Source: Rhizobium leucaenae USDA 9039 (GTDB taxonomy: Bacteria > Pseudomonadota > Alphaproteobacteria > Rhizobiales > Rhizobiaceae). From it: 64,000 nucleotides of DNA. Positions within the stretch are counted from its first letter, which is position 1. Each line of letters starts with the position of its first letter. The stretch lies in contig NZ_AUFB01000014.1 of assembly GCF_000426285.1 (NCBI RefSeq), positions 1 through 64,000 of the forward strand. The letters run 5' to 3'. The notes below the pieces were generated by a model. That model did no database searches, was not told the DNA's origin, and saw only the letters and a program-made list of their open reading frames with translations. Positions 17,847 through 26,683 of this stretch are shown in pieces. The position numbers were made by a program, and so were the translations under genes.

Positions 17847-18851
17847 TCAAAACATCGCGACACGTTGGATGGTCCAGAACATCGCAAGGCTGCCGATCGC
17901 ATAGGCGGGCATGCGCGCGACCCATGACGGCAGTGCGAGATGGGTGCGCCGCACGATGGCCACGATCGACAGGACCGCGCCGACGAAGATGAGTTGGCCG
18001 GCCTCGACTCCGAGGTTGAAGAAGAGCAGCGCCAGCGGAATGTGCCCCTCCGGCAAGCCGATCTCGCTGAGCGCACCGGCGAAGCCGAGGCCGTGCAGCA
18101 GGCCGAAGCAGAAAGCCACCACCCATGGCGCTCGCGCCGCGATCCCTTCCTTGCCCTGATCCCGACGGACGATCTCGGCGGCAACGAAAACGATCGAGAG
18201 TGCAATCGTCGCCTCGACGGGTGCCTGCGGCACATGGACGAAGCCCAGCGTCGCCAGCGCCAGCGTGATCGAATGCGCTATCGTGAAGGCCGTGACGGTC
18301 TTGACCAGCAGCCATGACCCGCGCGTGATGATGAGGAGCGCGAGCACGAACAGCAGGTGATCGACGCCGAACAGAATGTGCTCGATGCCCAGGCTGAGAT
18401 ACACGCCCGCCACACTCGGCGCTGTGTCCGACGACGGGATCACGGCAGACGGCTCGCGCGCGGTGAACCGTCCTGTCCACGATGTGCCATCCAAGTATTC
18501 CACGCGCACCAGCGCGTCGGTCATAGTGGCTTCGAGCCCGTCGATCGTGAGCGTCTGACCGCGCAATTCCGGCGCGCGCAAGGTCCACGTCCTGATCTCC
18601 GCGCCGCCGCCGTCCCGGGCCACGGCCGTGGAGGCCTCCGTTTTGCCGGAGAATTGCGGCTCCAGGGCGAGCCTCATGTCGCCCTGCATCGGAACCTTCC
18701 ACAGCACGACGAATTCGCCCGGCCGCTCCTCGTGCAGTTGCAGGTAGGCCGGGCGAACCTCGTGGGCGAATGCTGCCGGCATCGACAGCAACGTCAGCAA
18801 CCCCAGAAATTTGAGCGCGAGAAGGAACCTTGCGAGACGGGCCTTGCTCAT
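17847..18851 (-). CDS. HupE/UreJ-type membrane protein
   Basis: A 334-residue protein. A signal peptide (to AFAHEV) precedes a periplasmic domain of about 120 residues. The membrane part follows, with the family motif YLSLGIEHILFGVDHLLFVLALL (His-rich, about residues 150-172), TAFTIAHSITLALA and CFGLLHGLGFAGAL. These histidines resemble the metal-binding HX4-type motif of nickel/cobalt permeases, but the family's cargo is not proven. It starts four bases after the parvulin-like gene and is surely co-transcribed with it. Confidence 0.85.
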   Translation of the reverse strand: MSKARLARFLLALKFLGLLTLLSMPAAFAHEVRPAYLQLHEERPGEFVVLWKVPMQGDMRLALEPQFSGKTEASTAVARDGGGAEIRTWTLRAPELRGQTLTIDGLEATMTDALVRVEYLDGTSWTGRFTAREPSAVIPSSDTAPSVAGVYLSLGIEHILFGVDHLLFVLALLIITRGSWLLVKTVTAFTIAHSITLALATLGFVHVPQAPVEATIALSIVFVAAEIVRRDQGKEGIAARAPWVVAFCFGLLHGLGFAGALSEIGLPEGHIPLALLFFNLGVEAGQLIFVGAVLSIVAIVRRTHLALPSWVARMPAYAIGSLAMFWTIQRVAMF

Positions 18852-18854
18852 CGC

Positions 18855-19727
18855 CTACTCCAGGTCCGTCTCTGGCGAGCCGACAAGCGCCTTGACGCTG
18901 TCGTCTATCACGATCTGGTATTTCTTGAAGAGCTCATTGAAGTATCGCTTGTCGGCCTCCTGCCGTCGCACTTCGCGCCATTCTTCGAGCACTCGATCCC
19001 TGACCTCGGGAAAGGGCTGCTGCTCTGCGGGAGTGATCGCCGAGACGCGAACCAGATGCAGCCCGTAGGCGGACTCGATGGGTCCGTTCCACGTGCCCGG
19101 CGGCAGTGCGAATACTGCGCGGGCAAAATCTTTGCCGAACTGCGCCGCGACGGAACCCTCGTCGGCATCGCGCACCTCGGGTTCGATCAGCAGTTGGTCG
19201 CCCTTGTCGGCGACAAGCGTCGCATCGCTCGCGCCGACGAGCTCGACCAGGGTTCGCCGCGCTTCGGCGTCTGCTCCGGCTCGTGCGCGGTCGAAAAAGA
19301 CCTGCGTGAACGAGACCCGGGCCTCACGTCGGAATTCCTGGTCGTGAGTCCGGTAGAATTGCTGCAGTTCCTCGTCGCTCGGCTCCGCCGATCCGGAGGT
19401 GTCCTCGATCATGAAGGTCATTTTTTGCGCGAGGCGACGCCGAACCACGGCGTCGTCCTTGTCGAGCCCAAGCTCGTGAGCCTCGCGTGCAAGCACCTCT
19501 TCCCTGAGGATGTCCCGGACCAGCCCGCGAAGTTCCTCAGGAGACGGGCTTCTTTGCCACTGCCGCGTCCAGGTTTCGGCCGCCCAGCGCACATCCGCCT
19601 CGCCGATCCGCACCTGATGCTGACTGTCCGTCGCCTGCGTCGGCGTACGAGCAACGAACGCGTAGGCGGCGAACAACGCAGCGCCCGCGAGGAAAAAGTG
19701 AACAAGAGGCTCCCTCAGCAACTTCAT
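18855..19727 (-). CDS. Membrane-anchored parvulin-like peptidyl-prolyl isomerase
   Basis: A 290-residue protein with one N-terminal membrane anchor (LVHFFLAGAALFAAYAFVA). A SurA/PpiD-like helical region follows (SPEELRGLVRDILREEVLAREA). The C-terminal PpiC-type domain contains ARVSFTQVFF and WNGPIESAYGLHLVRVSAI. It should assist folding of exported proteins. GAGGGAA precedes the ATG. It is the first gene of the three-gene operon, so its client may be the HupE-like or DUF3604 protein. Confidence 0.85.
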   Translation of the reverse strand: MKLLREPLVHFFLAGAALFAAYAFVARTPTQATDSQHQVRIGEADVRWAAETWTRQWQRSPSPEELRGLVRDILREEVLAREAHELGLDKDDAVVRRRLAQKMTFMIEDTSGSAEPSDEELQQFYRTHDQEFRREARVSFTQVFFDRARAGADAEARRTLVELVGASDATLVADKGDQLLIEPEVRDADEGSVAAQFGKDFARAVFALPPGTWNGPIESAYGLHLVRVSAITPAEQQPFPEVRDRVLEEWREVRRQEADKRYFNELFKKYQIVIDDSVKALVGSPETDLE

Positions 19728-20062
19728 TCGAAATTCCCTCTGGCTGACGGCGGCGAATTGCCTGTAAGGCCCGCGAACCGTCGGATAGCGCGAAATTTAG
19801 CAGCCGAAGTGACGCGGCGGAAGTAAATTACAGTATCGAGAGAGGTAGTCTTTTGGTCGTAACTGTAGACTCCCCTCGTCGAATTTCATCATATCGCGCG
19901 AGCGCCACCGCTTCAGTCGTCAACGGCTGCGTCCGCTGTACGCAATGCCGGCGACCGCCGCGATAGATCGGGAATAATCTCGCACTGCCACGACCGAGCA
20001 TCGCCAAAGAAGCTCACGGCTCCTGGTGTCTTTTCGGGTTGCCTGCATGGACCTTTACAAAC
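19728..20062. other. Gene-free stretch upstream of the parvulin operon
   Basis: It should contain the operon promoter (minus strand), but no strong -35/-10 pair is seen. The far end joins the recombinase remnant. Confidence 0.4.
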
Positions 20063-20682
20063 CTCGCTGATAATCTGCACACGGCCTGGGAATCGCCTGA
20101 TGTGACCATGCGCGTGCGCCAGCAATTGCTTCGTACCTTGATTGCCGACATTGTCGTGGATGTCGACGATGCGGTGCGTGACGTGGTGCTGACGATTCAT
20201 TGGAAAGGCGGCAAGCACTCGGAGTTGAAGGTTCGCAAACCTCGGACCGGTGAACACGGCTGTGCCACCACGGACGATGCTCTGGCGGTGATGCGCAGCA
20301 TGGCTGGTCGCTGGTCCGATGAACATATCGCCGCATCGCTCAATCGAATGGGTATGCCCACGGGGCAAGGAAAAACCTGGACCGCACACCGGGTCGCTTC
20401 TGTAAGGCACGTCCGCGCAATCCATGCGTACAAATCAGCGGACAAAGACGGCGAATGGCTGACCATGACAGAGGCTGCGACGGCCTTGGGCGTGACCAAC
20501 CATCGGATACGCCATCTGATCAAGACGAACGTGTTGTCTGCCGAGCAGGTGGTTCCCGGCGCGCCCGTCAAATCCGGGCCAGCGACCTGACTTCTGCGAC
20601 GGTCCAAGCCGCGGTAGCCCGAAAGGGCCGCCCGTGTCGCACCACTGACACGGAGACGCTTCCAATGTTTACAGACACTTAG
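20063..20682 (+). pseudogene. C-terminal remnant of a large serine recombinase
   Basis: The frame encodes NLADNLHTAWESPDVTMRVRQQLLRTLIADI, a segment with a helix-turn-helix (DEHIAASLNRMGMPTGQGKTWTAHRV) and a second one (LTMTEAATALGVTNHRIRHLI). This is the C-terminal part of a large serine recombinase. The N-terminal catalytic domain is missing. A frameshift near 20560 separates VVPGAP from QIRASDLTSATVQAAV. It abuts the cut end of an IS66 element. Confidence 0.75.
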
Positions 20683-20715
20683 AGAAGGAGTGCACAATGA
20701 CTCAGGTCCGGCGTG

Positions 20716-22044
20716 CGGCCGGATGGTTCTTTCGACGGCGTTGTTGTCGATCTCGATGCGACCGTCGGTCAGGAAGATGCAGAGGCCATCCCAATGTTTG
20801 GCGATATAGGCGAGCGCCTCGCCGAGAGGCGACTTGCCAGCGACGCGGGCGCGATGGTGCGTGAGCCAGGTCCGCATGTCTGCGATCAAAGGCGCTGACC
20901 GTGCTTGCCTTCCGGCTAGGCGAGCGTCGGCGTCGAGACCGCGCAGTTCCGCTTCGACGCGATAGAGTTCGCAGATCCGCTTCACGCCGTCCTCGGCAAT
21001 CGGTGCTGCGCCTGTGCGGGTGATCTCGACCAGCTTGCACCGTGCGTGCGCCCAACAATAGGCGAGTTTGATGTCGGGGCCGACACGATTCGGTGCGATC
21101 AGTCGATTATATCCCGCATAGCCGTCGACATGAAGGACGCCCGTAAATCCTTGCAATATCCGCTCGGCATGGTGCCCGCCGCGACCTGGAGCGTAGGTGA
21201 AGGCGACGCCTGGCGGCGCAGCTCCGCCCCACGGTCGGTCGTCACGGGCCAGCGCCCAGATGTATCCAGTCTTGGTTTTGCGGGAACCGGGATCGAGGAC
21301 CGGCGCACGGGTCTCGTCCATGAACAGCTTCGTCGACCGCTTCAAATCGGCGATCAGAGCATCGAAGACCGGGCGCAGTTCGAATGCCGCCCGGCCGACC
21401 CAATCGGCGAGCGTCGAACGGTCGAGATCGACACCCTGGCGGCTCATGATCTGGGCTTGCCGGTACAGCGGTAAGTGGTCGGCGTACTTCGACACCAGCA
21501 CATGCGCGATGGTCGCCTCTGTCGGCAACCCGGCCTGGATCAATCGTGCAGGCGCTGGAGCCTGAGTCACTCCGTCGGTGCAAGAACGGCAGGCGTACTT
21601 GGGACGACGGGTAACGATGACGCGGAATTGCGCCGGGACGACATCCAGCCGCTCGGACACGTCCTCGCCGATGCAATGAAGGCCTCCGCCGCAAGCGCAG
21701 ATCAGGCTTTCCGGCTCGATGATCTCTTCGATACGCGGAAGGTGAGCGGGAAGAGAGCCGCGATTGGCGGCGCGGAGTTTGGGGTGTGGTTTACCAGAAG
21801 GGCTATCGGCCTCGTCTTCGGCATGGACAGCGGCGATAGCCGTTTCCAGGTCCTCCAGTGCAAGATCGAATTGCTCAGGATCGACCTTCTCGGATTTGCG
21901 GCCGAAGGCGGCTTGCTTAAAAGCGGCGACCAACTTCTCCAACCGTTCGATCCGCTCGTCCCTACGAACTTCACGGGCTTGCGCCGCGATCAGCATCGCC
22001 TTCAGAGCAGCAATATCGTTGGGAAGATCAGCGGCGTCCAACAT
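20716..22044 (-). pseudogene. tnpC: Truncated IS66 transposase TnpC
   Basis: About 443 residues of a normal TnpC of roughly 520 remain. It has the N-terminal leucine-zipper-like helix (EVRRDERIERLEKLVAAFK), the zinc-finger region (CACGGGLHCIGEDVSERL, then KYACRSC) and the DDE core (KLFMDETRAPVLDPG, VLHVDGYAGY, then IDNNAVERTIRP). Homology ends just after NNAVERTIRP. The reading frame stays open by chance across the antisense of the recombinase remnant. Confidence 0.85.
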
Positions 22045-22112
22045 GCTCGAAGTCTATCAAACCCAGCCACGCCTCGCTGGAGGAATTTGCCGTCTGAGTC
22101 ATCGTGCCGCAT

Positions 22113-22466
22113 CTATTCGATGGCCTCGGGCGTTCTCGCCTCCACGGCACGAACCCGACGCCAATCGAGGCCTGCAAACAGCGCCTCGAACTGGGCATAG
22201 CCCAAGGTCATCAAGCCGTCCCGGACGCCCGGCCAGGTGAAGGTGTGTTCCTCTAGCCGCTTGTAGGCCATCACCAAACCGCTTCCGTCCCCATAGATCA
22301 ACTTCAACCGATCTGCTTTCCGCGACCGGAATACGAAGACTGTCCCTGTGAACGGGTCTTTGCGCAGCTCGTTCTTGACCAGCGCCGCCAATCCATCATG
22401 GCCCTTGCGGAAATCGACCGGCTTGGTGGCCACCATGATCCGAACCCGATTCGATGGAAAGATCAT
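22113..22466 (-). CDS. tnpB: IS66 accessory protein TnpB
   Basis: A 117-residue protein with the family start IFPSNRVRIMVATKPVDFRKGHDGLAALV and the motif GTVFVFRSRKADRLKLIYGDGSG. It is required together with TnpA and TnpC for IS66 transposition. It overlaps tnpA by four bases (ATGA) and is intact. Confidence 0.92.
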   Translation of the reverse strand: MIFPSNRVRIMVATKPVDFRKGHDGLAALVKNELRKDPFTGTVFVFRSRKADRLKLIYGDGSGLVMAYKRLEEHTFTWPGVRDGLMTLGYAQFEALFAGLDWRRVRAVEARTPEAIE

Positions 22467-22849
22467 GCCGGAACCGCACAGGCACGCGCGACCGCGGCGA
22501 TGCGGACGGCAGAAGCGCCTTCTTCCAGGCGGATCGTGACCGAACCGATGATAATCTCGGGACGGCTGGCTTTCTTGATCGGCGGTTCCGAAACGGGTGG
22601 ATCAACTATAACCGCTGCGAACTCCACCGCGTCCTCGGGTGCAGGCAGAACTAGCTTGCCCTGCCGCTCCATTGTTCGCCAGGTGGACAGGTGGTTCGGC
22701 TTCAAGCCATGCCGCTCTGCCACTTCATTGACCATCGCGCCGGGTCTCAAGCTCTCCGAAACGATCTGCGCCTTGACCTCATCAGGCCAATGCCGGTGAA
22801 CCTCACGTCCAGGCTTCCTGGTCATGAGAACCTCCGATGTGCTCTCCAT
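22463..22849 (-). CDS. tnpA: IS66 accessory protein TnpA
   Basis: A 128-residue protein with a helix-turn-helix (RHWPDEVKAQIVSESLRPGA, then NEVAERHGLKPNHLSTW). The start at 22849 has AGGGAG upstream; a longer frame begins with GTG at 22888. It probably binds DNA for IS66 transposition. Confidence 0.9.
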   Translation of the reverse strand: MESTSEVLMTRKPGREVHRHWPDEVKAQIVSESLRPGAMVNEVAERHGLKPNHLSTWRTMERQGKLVLPAPEDAVEFAAVIVDPPVSEPPIKKASRPEIIIGSVTIRLEEGASAVRIAAVARACAVPA

Positions 22850-22999
22850 GGAGAAACTCCCTTCGTTCGTCCATGGAAAGCCGATCACAGATCAGGGCGG
22901 CGAGGACAATGTGGGAGCGGAACTGCGGTTACGGCTGTTCGTCGGTTCCGCCATGTGGATTTCTCAGCAACTCCACCCGGCAATCTGTGACGCTTATCA

Positions 23000-23365
23000 T
23001 CTACGTAGCGCTCCGGGGCATCCTCTGAGAACGCCAGTCATTTGCTTCTTGGTGCGACAAAAACAATAGATGAATCTCCCAATCGCATTCGGGGCGGACT
23101 CCATCGTCGTCCTCTCATTCAGATAGCGCTCACATTTAACGTTGACTTGATGAAGTAATGGCCGTTATCGCCTCGCAGGCTGTTGATGCTGACAATCTAT
23201 TGTCGTTTTCGGCCTCCCCTATAGTGTCCTTCCTCTCTTAAGAGAGGTGCAGCTACTTGGAAATGACCTCATATGCCCTAAGTTATAAGCAGGCATTATT
23301 CGGCGCATGGTTGTCGCCCACCTTCTCGGTCGTCCTTCGGATAGCGCCTTCCTTAGGGGAGAGCT
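23000..23365. other. Gene-free stretch with a 16-bp palindrome
   Basis: No coding frame is supported. The only marked structure is the palindrome at 23232-23247. Confidence 0.5.
23232..23247. promoter_or_regulatory. Perfect 16-bp palindrome CCTCTCTTAAGAGAGG
   Basis: A perfect 16-bp palindrome lies 119 bases before the ATG of the 23366 gene. It has the size of a dimeric repressor site. No regulator is recognised. Confidence 0.4.
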
Positions 23366-23644
23366 ATGGCTAATCAAAAGCGAATTGACGAGATGTCGCA
23401 GGCCGAGAAAACAAATGTTCTCCTGGTCTTAAGCAAAACACTACATTTGTCGGCGATGATTGCCCGGAGGTCGAATGATGGCTCCTGGGATGCGATGGAG
23501 CAATTGTCCGACAGGCTTCTTACCGAGTGCGAAGCTATCGCAGCTGACGAGGGAGAACGGGCCATCACTGTCGTACATGAAGCAATTCGGCTTCTGGGGG
23601 AATTCGAACTTAGTAATCCCCACATCAGCGTGACGCGTCACTGA
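23366..23644 (+). CDS. Hypothetical helical protein
   Basis: A 92-residue, mainly helical acidic protein (ANQKRIDEMSQAEKTNVLLVLSK to EGERAITVVHEAIRLLGEFEL). GGGGAGAG precedes the ATG by a good distance. No family is recognised. It stands alone, with a palindrome upstream that may regulate it. Confidence 0.6.
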   Translation: MANQKRIDEMSQAEKTNVLLVLSKTLHLSAMIARRSNDGSWDAMEQLSDRLLTECEAIAADEGERAITVVHEAIRLLGEFELSNPHISVTRH

Positions 23645-23700
23645 CCGCAGCCTTTCGACAGATTTGCCTGGCATGCGGTGGCTCGCAGCTAAAGACCCTG

Positions 23701-23916
23701 TTACTCCACTCCAAGACGAAGCCGGACAGAACCCTCCAGTTCTTTTGCAAAACTAAGTGCGGACTGAAGAACCGTCGTTTCATTAGAAGCGACAGATCCT
23801 TGGTCCTTGATTGCGATCGGCAATTCCATCTTACCTGCGGTTGCGGTCACGCGAACATTAAATAGAAGCTGGCCATCAGGCCGCTCCTCAACTTTGATCA
23901 ATTCGACATTTGCCAC
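23701..23916 (-). CDS. Small rhizobial hypothetical protein
   Basis: A 71-residue protein: ANVELIKVEERPDGQLLFNVRV, then KMELPIAIKDQG and ALSFAKELEGSVRLRLG. The GTG at 23916 is chosen because GGGAGAG lies about seven bases upstream and homology-like composition begins there; an ATG at 23949 is the alternative. It alternates beta strands and one helix. The function is unknown. Confidence 0.55.
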   Translation of the reverse strand: MANVELIKVEERPDGQLLFNVRVTATAGKMELPIAIKDQGSVASNETTVLQSALSFAKELEGSVRLRLGVE

Positions 23917-24151
23917 TGTCACTCTCCCATGCTGGCAACCACTACTCATGACCAGTTCCTTGTCGGCTGACCACGATGGCAGGCCCGAATGCGCCTCCGG
24001 GATTATGCGGTGTGATCGGTACGTTGTACCCGGTCGCCGACCGAGGACGATCCTCGTTATGCTGTTGACGCCAATCCTGCAACTTTTCGCGAGCATTTGC
24101 GAGGAGCAGGTGCCACATCGCATTTTCTCTTCACGGGGCTTGGATGTGGTT

Positions 24152-24352
24152 CTAGACGGCATCTCTACTCGGAGTGTTGGTCAGACCTTCCGCAGCAGCT
24201 ATCAATTTCGCTTGTGCCGCAATTGCTGCAGCCAGCTTTTCCTTCTCAAGGCCGCGCAACTCCATGAGAAGGTGCCTTTGGGAGGTGTCATTCTCTGTCG
24301 GCAACAAAGATTTGAAATTTTTTATGTTTTCTTTTGCGATGAAGACGTCCAT
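24152..24352 (-). CDS. Small helical hypothetical protein
   Basis: A 66-residue protein (DVFIAKENIKNFKSLLPTE, then RHLLMELRGLEKEKLAAAIAAQ). It is helical and resembles short Rhizobium proteins that begin with the same 'FIA.ENI..FK.LL' pattern; this is from memory. The ribosome-binding site is weak (GAGGCA). Confidence 0.5.
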   Translation of the reverse strand: MDVFIAKENIKNFKSLLPTENDTSQRHLLMELRGLEKEKLAAAIAAQAKLIAAAEGLTNTPSRDAV

Positions 24353-24966
24353 TGGGTTGCCTCGCTTTCATTGTTGGAGGCGGGAACCAGCGTCTGAGGA
24401 AAGCCGGTTGGCAAAAAATTATGCCGGTCGAAGACTGTGTCGTAGGGCTATACCATAAAAACGAGGCGATGCATCCTCTTCTCCGACTGATAGTGAGAGT
24501 AGGCTCATTATTGACAGGAAGCAAATAACCCGGGTCACGAAATTGCAATAGTGACGGCCACCCTGGACCAATAGCGAGAGTTCGACTGGATCAGAGGGCC
24601 TTCCGCCTTGGGGGAGCGATTCCGGACGACGTTGCGACAATTCCACCTGCCTTCTGCGCGGCCTGCACCGCGCGATTGCGCTCTGCGATGAGGCGGGCAT
24701 TTTCCGTTACACACTCCGCTCCCCCATTTGTAAGACCTGGATCGGGGGCCGTATGCCGGTCCCGAGCGAGGGCTTCTGATGCGGATGTGGAGCAAGATCG
24801 CGCGTCACCACGCCATCCAATCGCCGACATCACGTCATCCTCGATCCAAATCGGATAATTTTACGGTGCCCAAAGTTTGTCTATCGAAATCGTTGCCAGT
24901 GGCAAACCACCTCGGTTGTAATCGATAACTATAAATTCGCTATTCTCAACAGTCCTTCTGGGCGCC
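24353..24966. other. Region without a supported gene
   Basis: A minus-strand stretch near 24610-24730 (ECVTENARLIAERNRAVQAAQ) looks protein-like. It lacks a start codon and ribosome-binding site and may be a fragment. Nothing else is recognised. Confidence 0.3.
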
Positions 24967-25230
24967 TCACCGGGCCGTTTGCGACCGCATTGGACGATCT
25001 CGCTCGATGCGAAGCGCTTTAAGAAGGGCGGCCTTTTCAAGCCTAGCACTCACGTCACCAGTAGTAATCTTCCGGAAGACCTTTTCAGTCCTCTCGTGGA
25101 TTGGACATATGAACCGTCTGCGAACCTTGGTCATGGCCATAACGGCTATCATTGCGGCCATCAAAATCGATGTCTCTATCAGCCATCGTGTCAACCGGCA
25201 TCCACCGCCGGAAAGAAGAATGTTTTTCAT
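24967..25230 (-). CDS. Fused membrane-CPIHE small protein
   Basis: An 87-residue protein. An N-terminal membrane segment (IETSILMAAMIAVMAM, about residues 18-33) leads directly into TKVRRRFICPIHERTEKVFRKI, then TTGDVSARLEKAALLKAL and a basic end. The last 50 residues match the separate gene at 470-646 almost position by position. The first 33 match the separate membrane gene at 643-771. About ten residues at the junction are missing here, which joins the two genes in one frame. An extended -10 (TGC-TATACT) precedes it. Confidence 0.7.
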   Translation of the reverse strand: MKNILLSGGGCRLTRWLIETSILMAAMIAVMAMTKVRRRFICPIHERTEKVFRKITTGDVSARLEKAALLKALRIERDRPMRSQTAR

Positions 25231-25268
25231 TTTTGGTCACCGTTACAATTATTTTTCTTATGAAGAAT

Positions 25269-25277
25269 AGTATAGCA
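25269..25277 (-). promoter_or_regulatory. Extended -10 promoter for the fused gene
   Basis: TGC-TATACT on the minus strand lies about 39 bases before the ATG at 25230. It matches the promoter type and spacing at the split-gene locus (809-817). Confidence 0.5.
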
Positions 25278-25382
25278 CATTTTTTAGAAAAGTTTTAAAT
25301 CGTAAAACAATAGTATCTAGCGTGTTTCCTTTTCATGTCCCCGCATTAACTTGCCCCGTATGTCACGCGTGGCGTCGATTGT

Positions 25383-25665
25383 TCAGAGGAATACCTTTGT
25401 GTAGCCGACGACAACCGCCGCCTTCTTGGTGGGACGGCGAAAGGTTATGGACGCACTCGCGAGGTTTTGCGCTACTCCGGCCTGCGGCTCACCCGTCTTT
25501 ATTTTCGAGAGCTTCGCGAACGATAAGGCGACCTGTGGCACGCACGGAGGCTTTGTCGTAAGGGGTAACAAGTAATATTTCAGATGCAAGGTATAGATCG
25601 AGTGCGCGCGGATCTGTTGGACTTCCTATCCGATCTTGATCAGGCTGCGCCAATTTGGCAGTTTC
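25383..25665 (-). pseudogene. Possible frameshifted small gene
   Basis: In one minus-strand frame the bases encode KLAQPDQDRIGSPTDPRALDL, then VTPYDKASVRATGRLIVREAL and stop. In another frame AGVAQNLASASITF follows. The block around SVRATGRLIVRE looks like a real helix. No start site is visible, so this is a weak call. Confidence 0.25.
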
Positions 25666-25759
25666 GGGTCAGGTCTCCTTTGTGGTCAGCTGCCAAGGCA
25701 GGCGCCGCTTGCTGGATAAAAGTGATAAGCCAGGGGAAGGTCCCCTGGGGTTGCCCGCT

Positions 25760-25957
25760 TCACTTCCGATCCCTGATGTTGCGGAGAGCGGCGTCTTTTT
25801 CGTTAAGAATGGCGCAGAAAACCCGCGCTTCCTTTTCGGGTAAGCTCTCAAGCTTCCAAGTCGATGGCCTTGCCGGCAGGCCAGTAAATACGTCGAAAAC
25901 AGTCCAGGAAAAATTCATTTCCTGGCGAACGTCATATCGTCTGGTATGGTTAGCCAT
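25760..25957 (-). CDS. Small 'SWTV..VFTG' family protein (copy 2)
   Basis: A 65-residue protein: ANHTRRYDVRQEMNFSWTV, then FDVFTGLPARPSTWKLESL and an acidic/basic helix. The ATG at 25957 is preferred because the family core starts soon after it; an ATG at 26005 would add 16 residues. It shares its core with the protein at 12294-12614. The function is unknown. Confidence 0.55.
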   Translation of the reverse strand: MANHTRRYDVRQEMNFSWTVFDVFTGLPARPSTWKLESLPEKEARVFCAILNEKDAALRNIRDRK

Positions 25958-26267
25958 CGCATCTTCTTGAAGGATGGCAGCGGCCGAAACGGCCTGTGCA
26001 TTCATCGATCAATTACAAGATACCACACGATAGTCGAATAGTCTGCCATTAGGTGGTAGTGGCGATTTGAACTGATGCGGTGGATGCCCCTTCGACTAGC
26101 CTTGACGTGTGATGCCTGCTGTGACGCTCCCGAAAGGGAGGCAGATGGCAGCGGTGCATACTCTGCAATCGACCTCGCAAACATCTGCAGGGATCAGTCG
26201 GCAGGGTCGGCGACAAATGGCTACATCGACGAGATCGTCGTCACCATTGCCGGAATGAGTCATTGAC

Positions 26268-26440
26268 TATGGCGTCGATCAGGACGGCTTCCCTCTCGAT
26301 ATTCCGGGCAAAACCGCCGCAGTGCCAGAGCAGCAAAACGTGTGATGCGAAAGCTTTTGAGAGGACAAGGCAGCGCGCCACGCGTGATGGTCACCGACAA
26401 GAGCAAAATGGCTGCTGATTTCGGCTACTTTACAACCGAA
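26268..26440 (+). pseudogene. IS6-family transposase fragment (copy 2)
   Basis: The frame reads YGVDQDGFPLDI, then after a shift KRVMRKLLRGQGSAPRVMVTDKSKMAADFGYF. This corresponds to the 'AVDQDG...DILVQ' and 'KR..RKLL.GQG..PR..VTDK' blocks of IS6-family transposases. It comes from a different subgroup than the fragment at 1180-1625. Less than a third of the gene remains. Confidence 0.75.
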
Positions 26441-26477
26441 AATTTAGTTAGCGTTCGGAAGTTGTCGACCGCGCGGA

Positions 26478-26675
26478 TTGTATGGATGCCGTGGAACGAT
26501 TGAAGATGTGAAGCCTGATGTGGCAATCCTAGACGTCCAGCGGGATGAAGAGACGACGTTTAGCAAGGCACCGGCGCTCAGGAACGATACGACCCTTCCC
26601 AAGCTGGTGGATTGGGCTATGGTCCAAGTGACACTGAGGCGGATGCTTGATGTTGCCCGCTATGGACTTAGGTAA
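26478..26675 (+). pseudogene. Decayed response-regulator receiver domain
   Basis: IEDVKPDVAILDVQRDEETTF resembles the strand with the phospho-accepting Asp of a receiver domain (DVAILDV). The end KLVDWAMVQVTLRRMLD resembles the 'KP.D...L...L..ML' C-terminal helix after the conserved Lys. The centre of the domain, including the Thr/Ser position, is lost. It directly follows IS6 debris. Confidence 0.55.
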
Positions 26676-26683
26676 CTTTGCGA

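Larger units (their letters stand above)
20716..22999 (-). mobile_element. IS66-family element, left end deleted
   Basis: The element has tnpA, tnpB and tnpC in the usual order on the minus strand. One end lies near 22991-22999, where the minus strand reads GATAAGCGTCACAG, close to the GTAAGCG IS66 terminus. The other end is lost: tnpC homology stops at about 20716, where it meets DNA next to the recombinase remnant. It cannot move by itself. Confidence 0.8.

Noticed and set aside
20197..20715. C-terminal extension of the IS66 TnpC frame
   Set aside because: Past the conserved IS66 end the frame only reads the antisense of the serine-recombinase remnant. The openness is chance, not a fusion protein.
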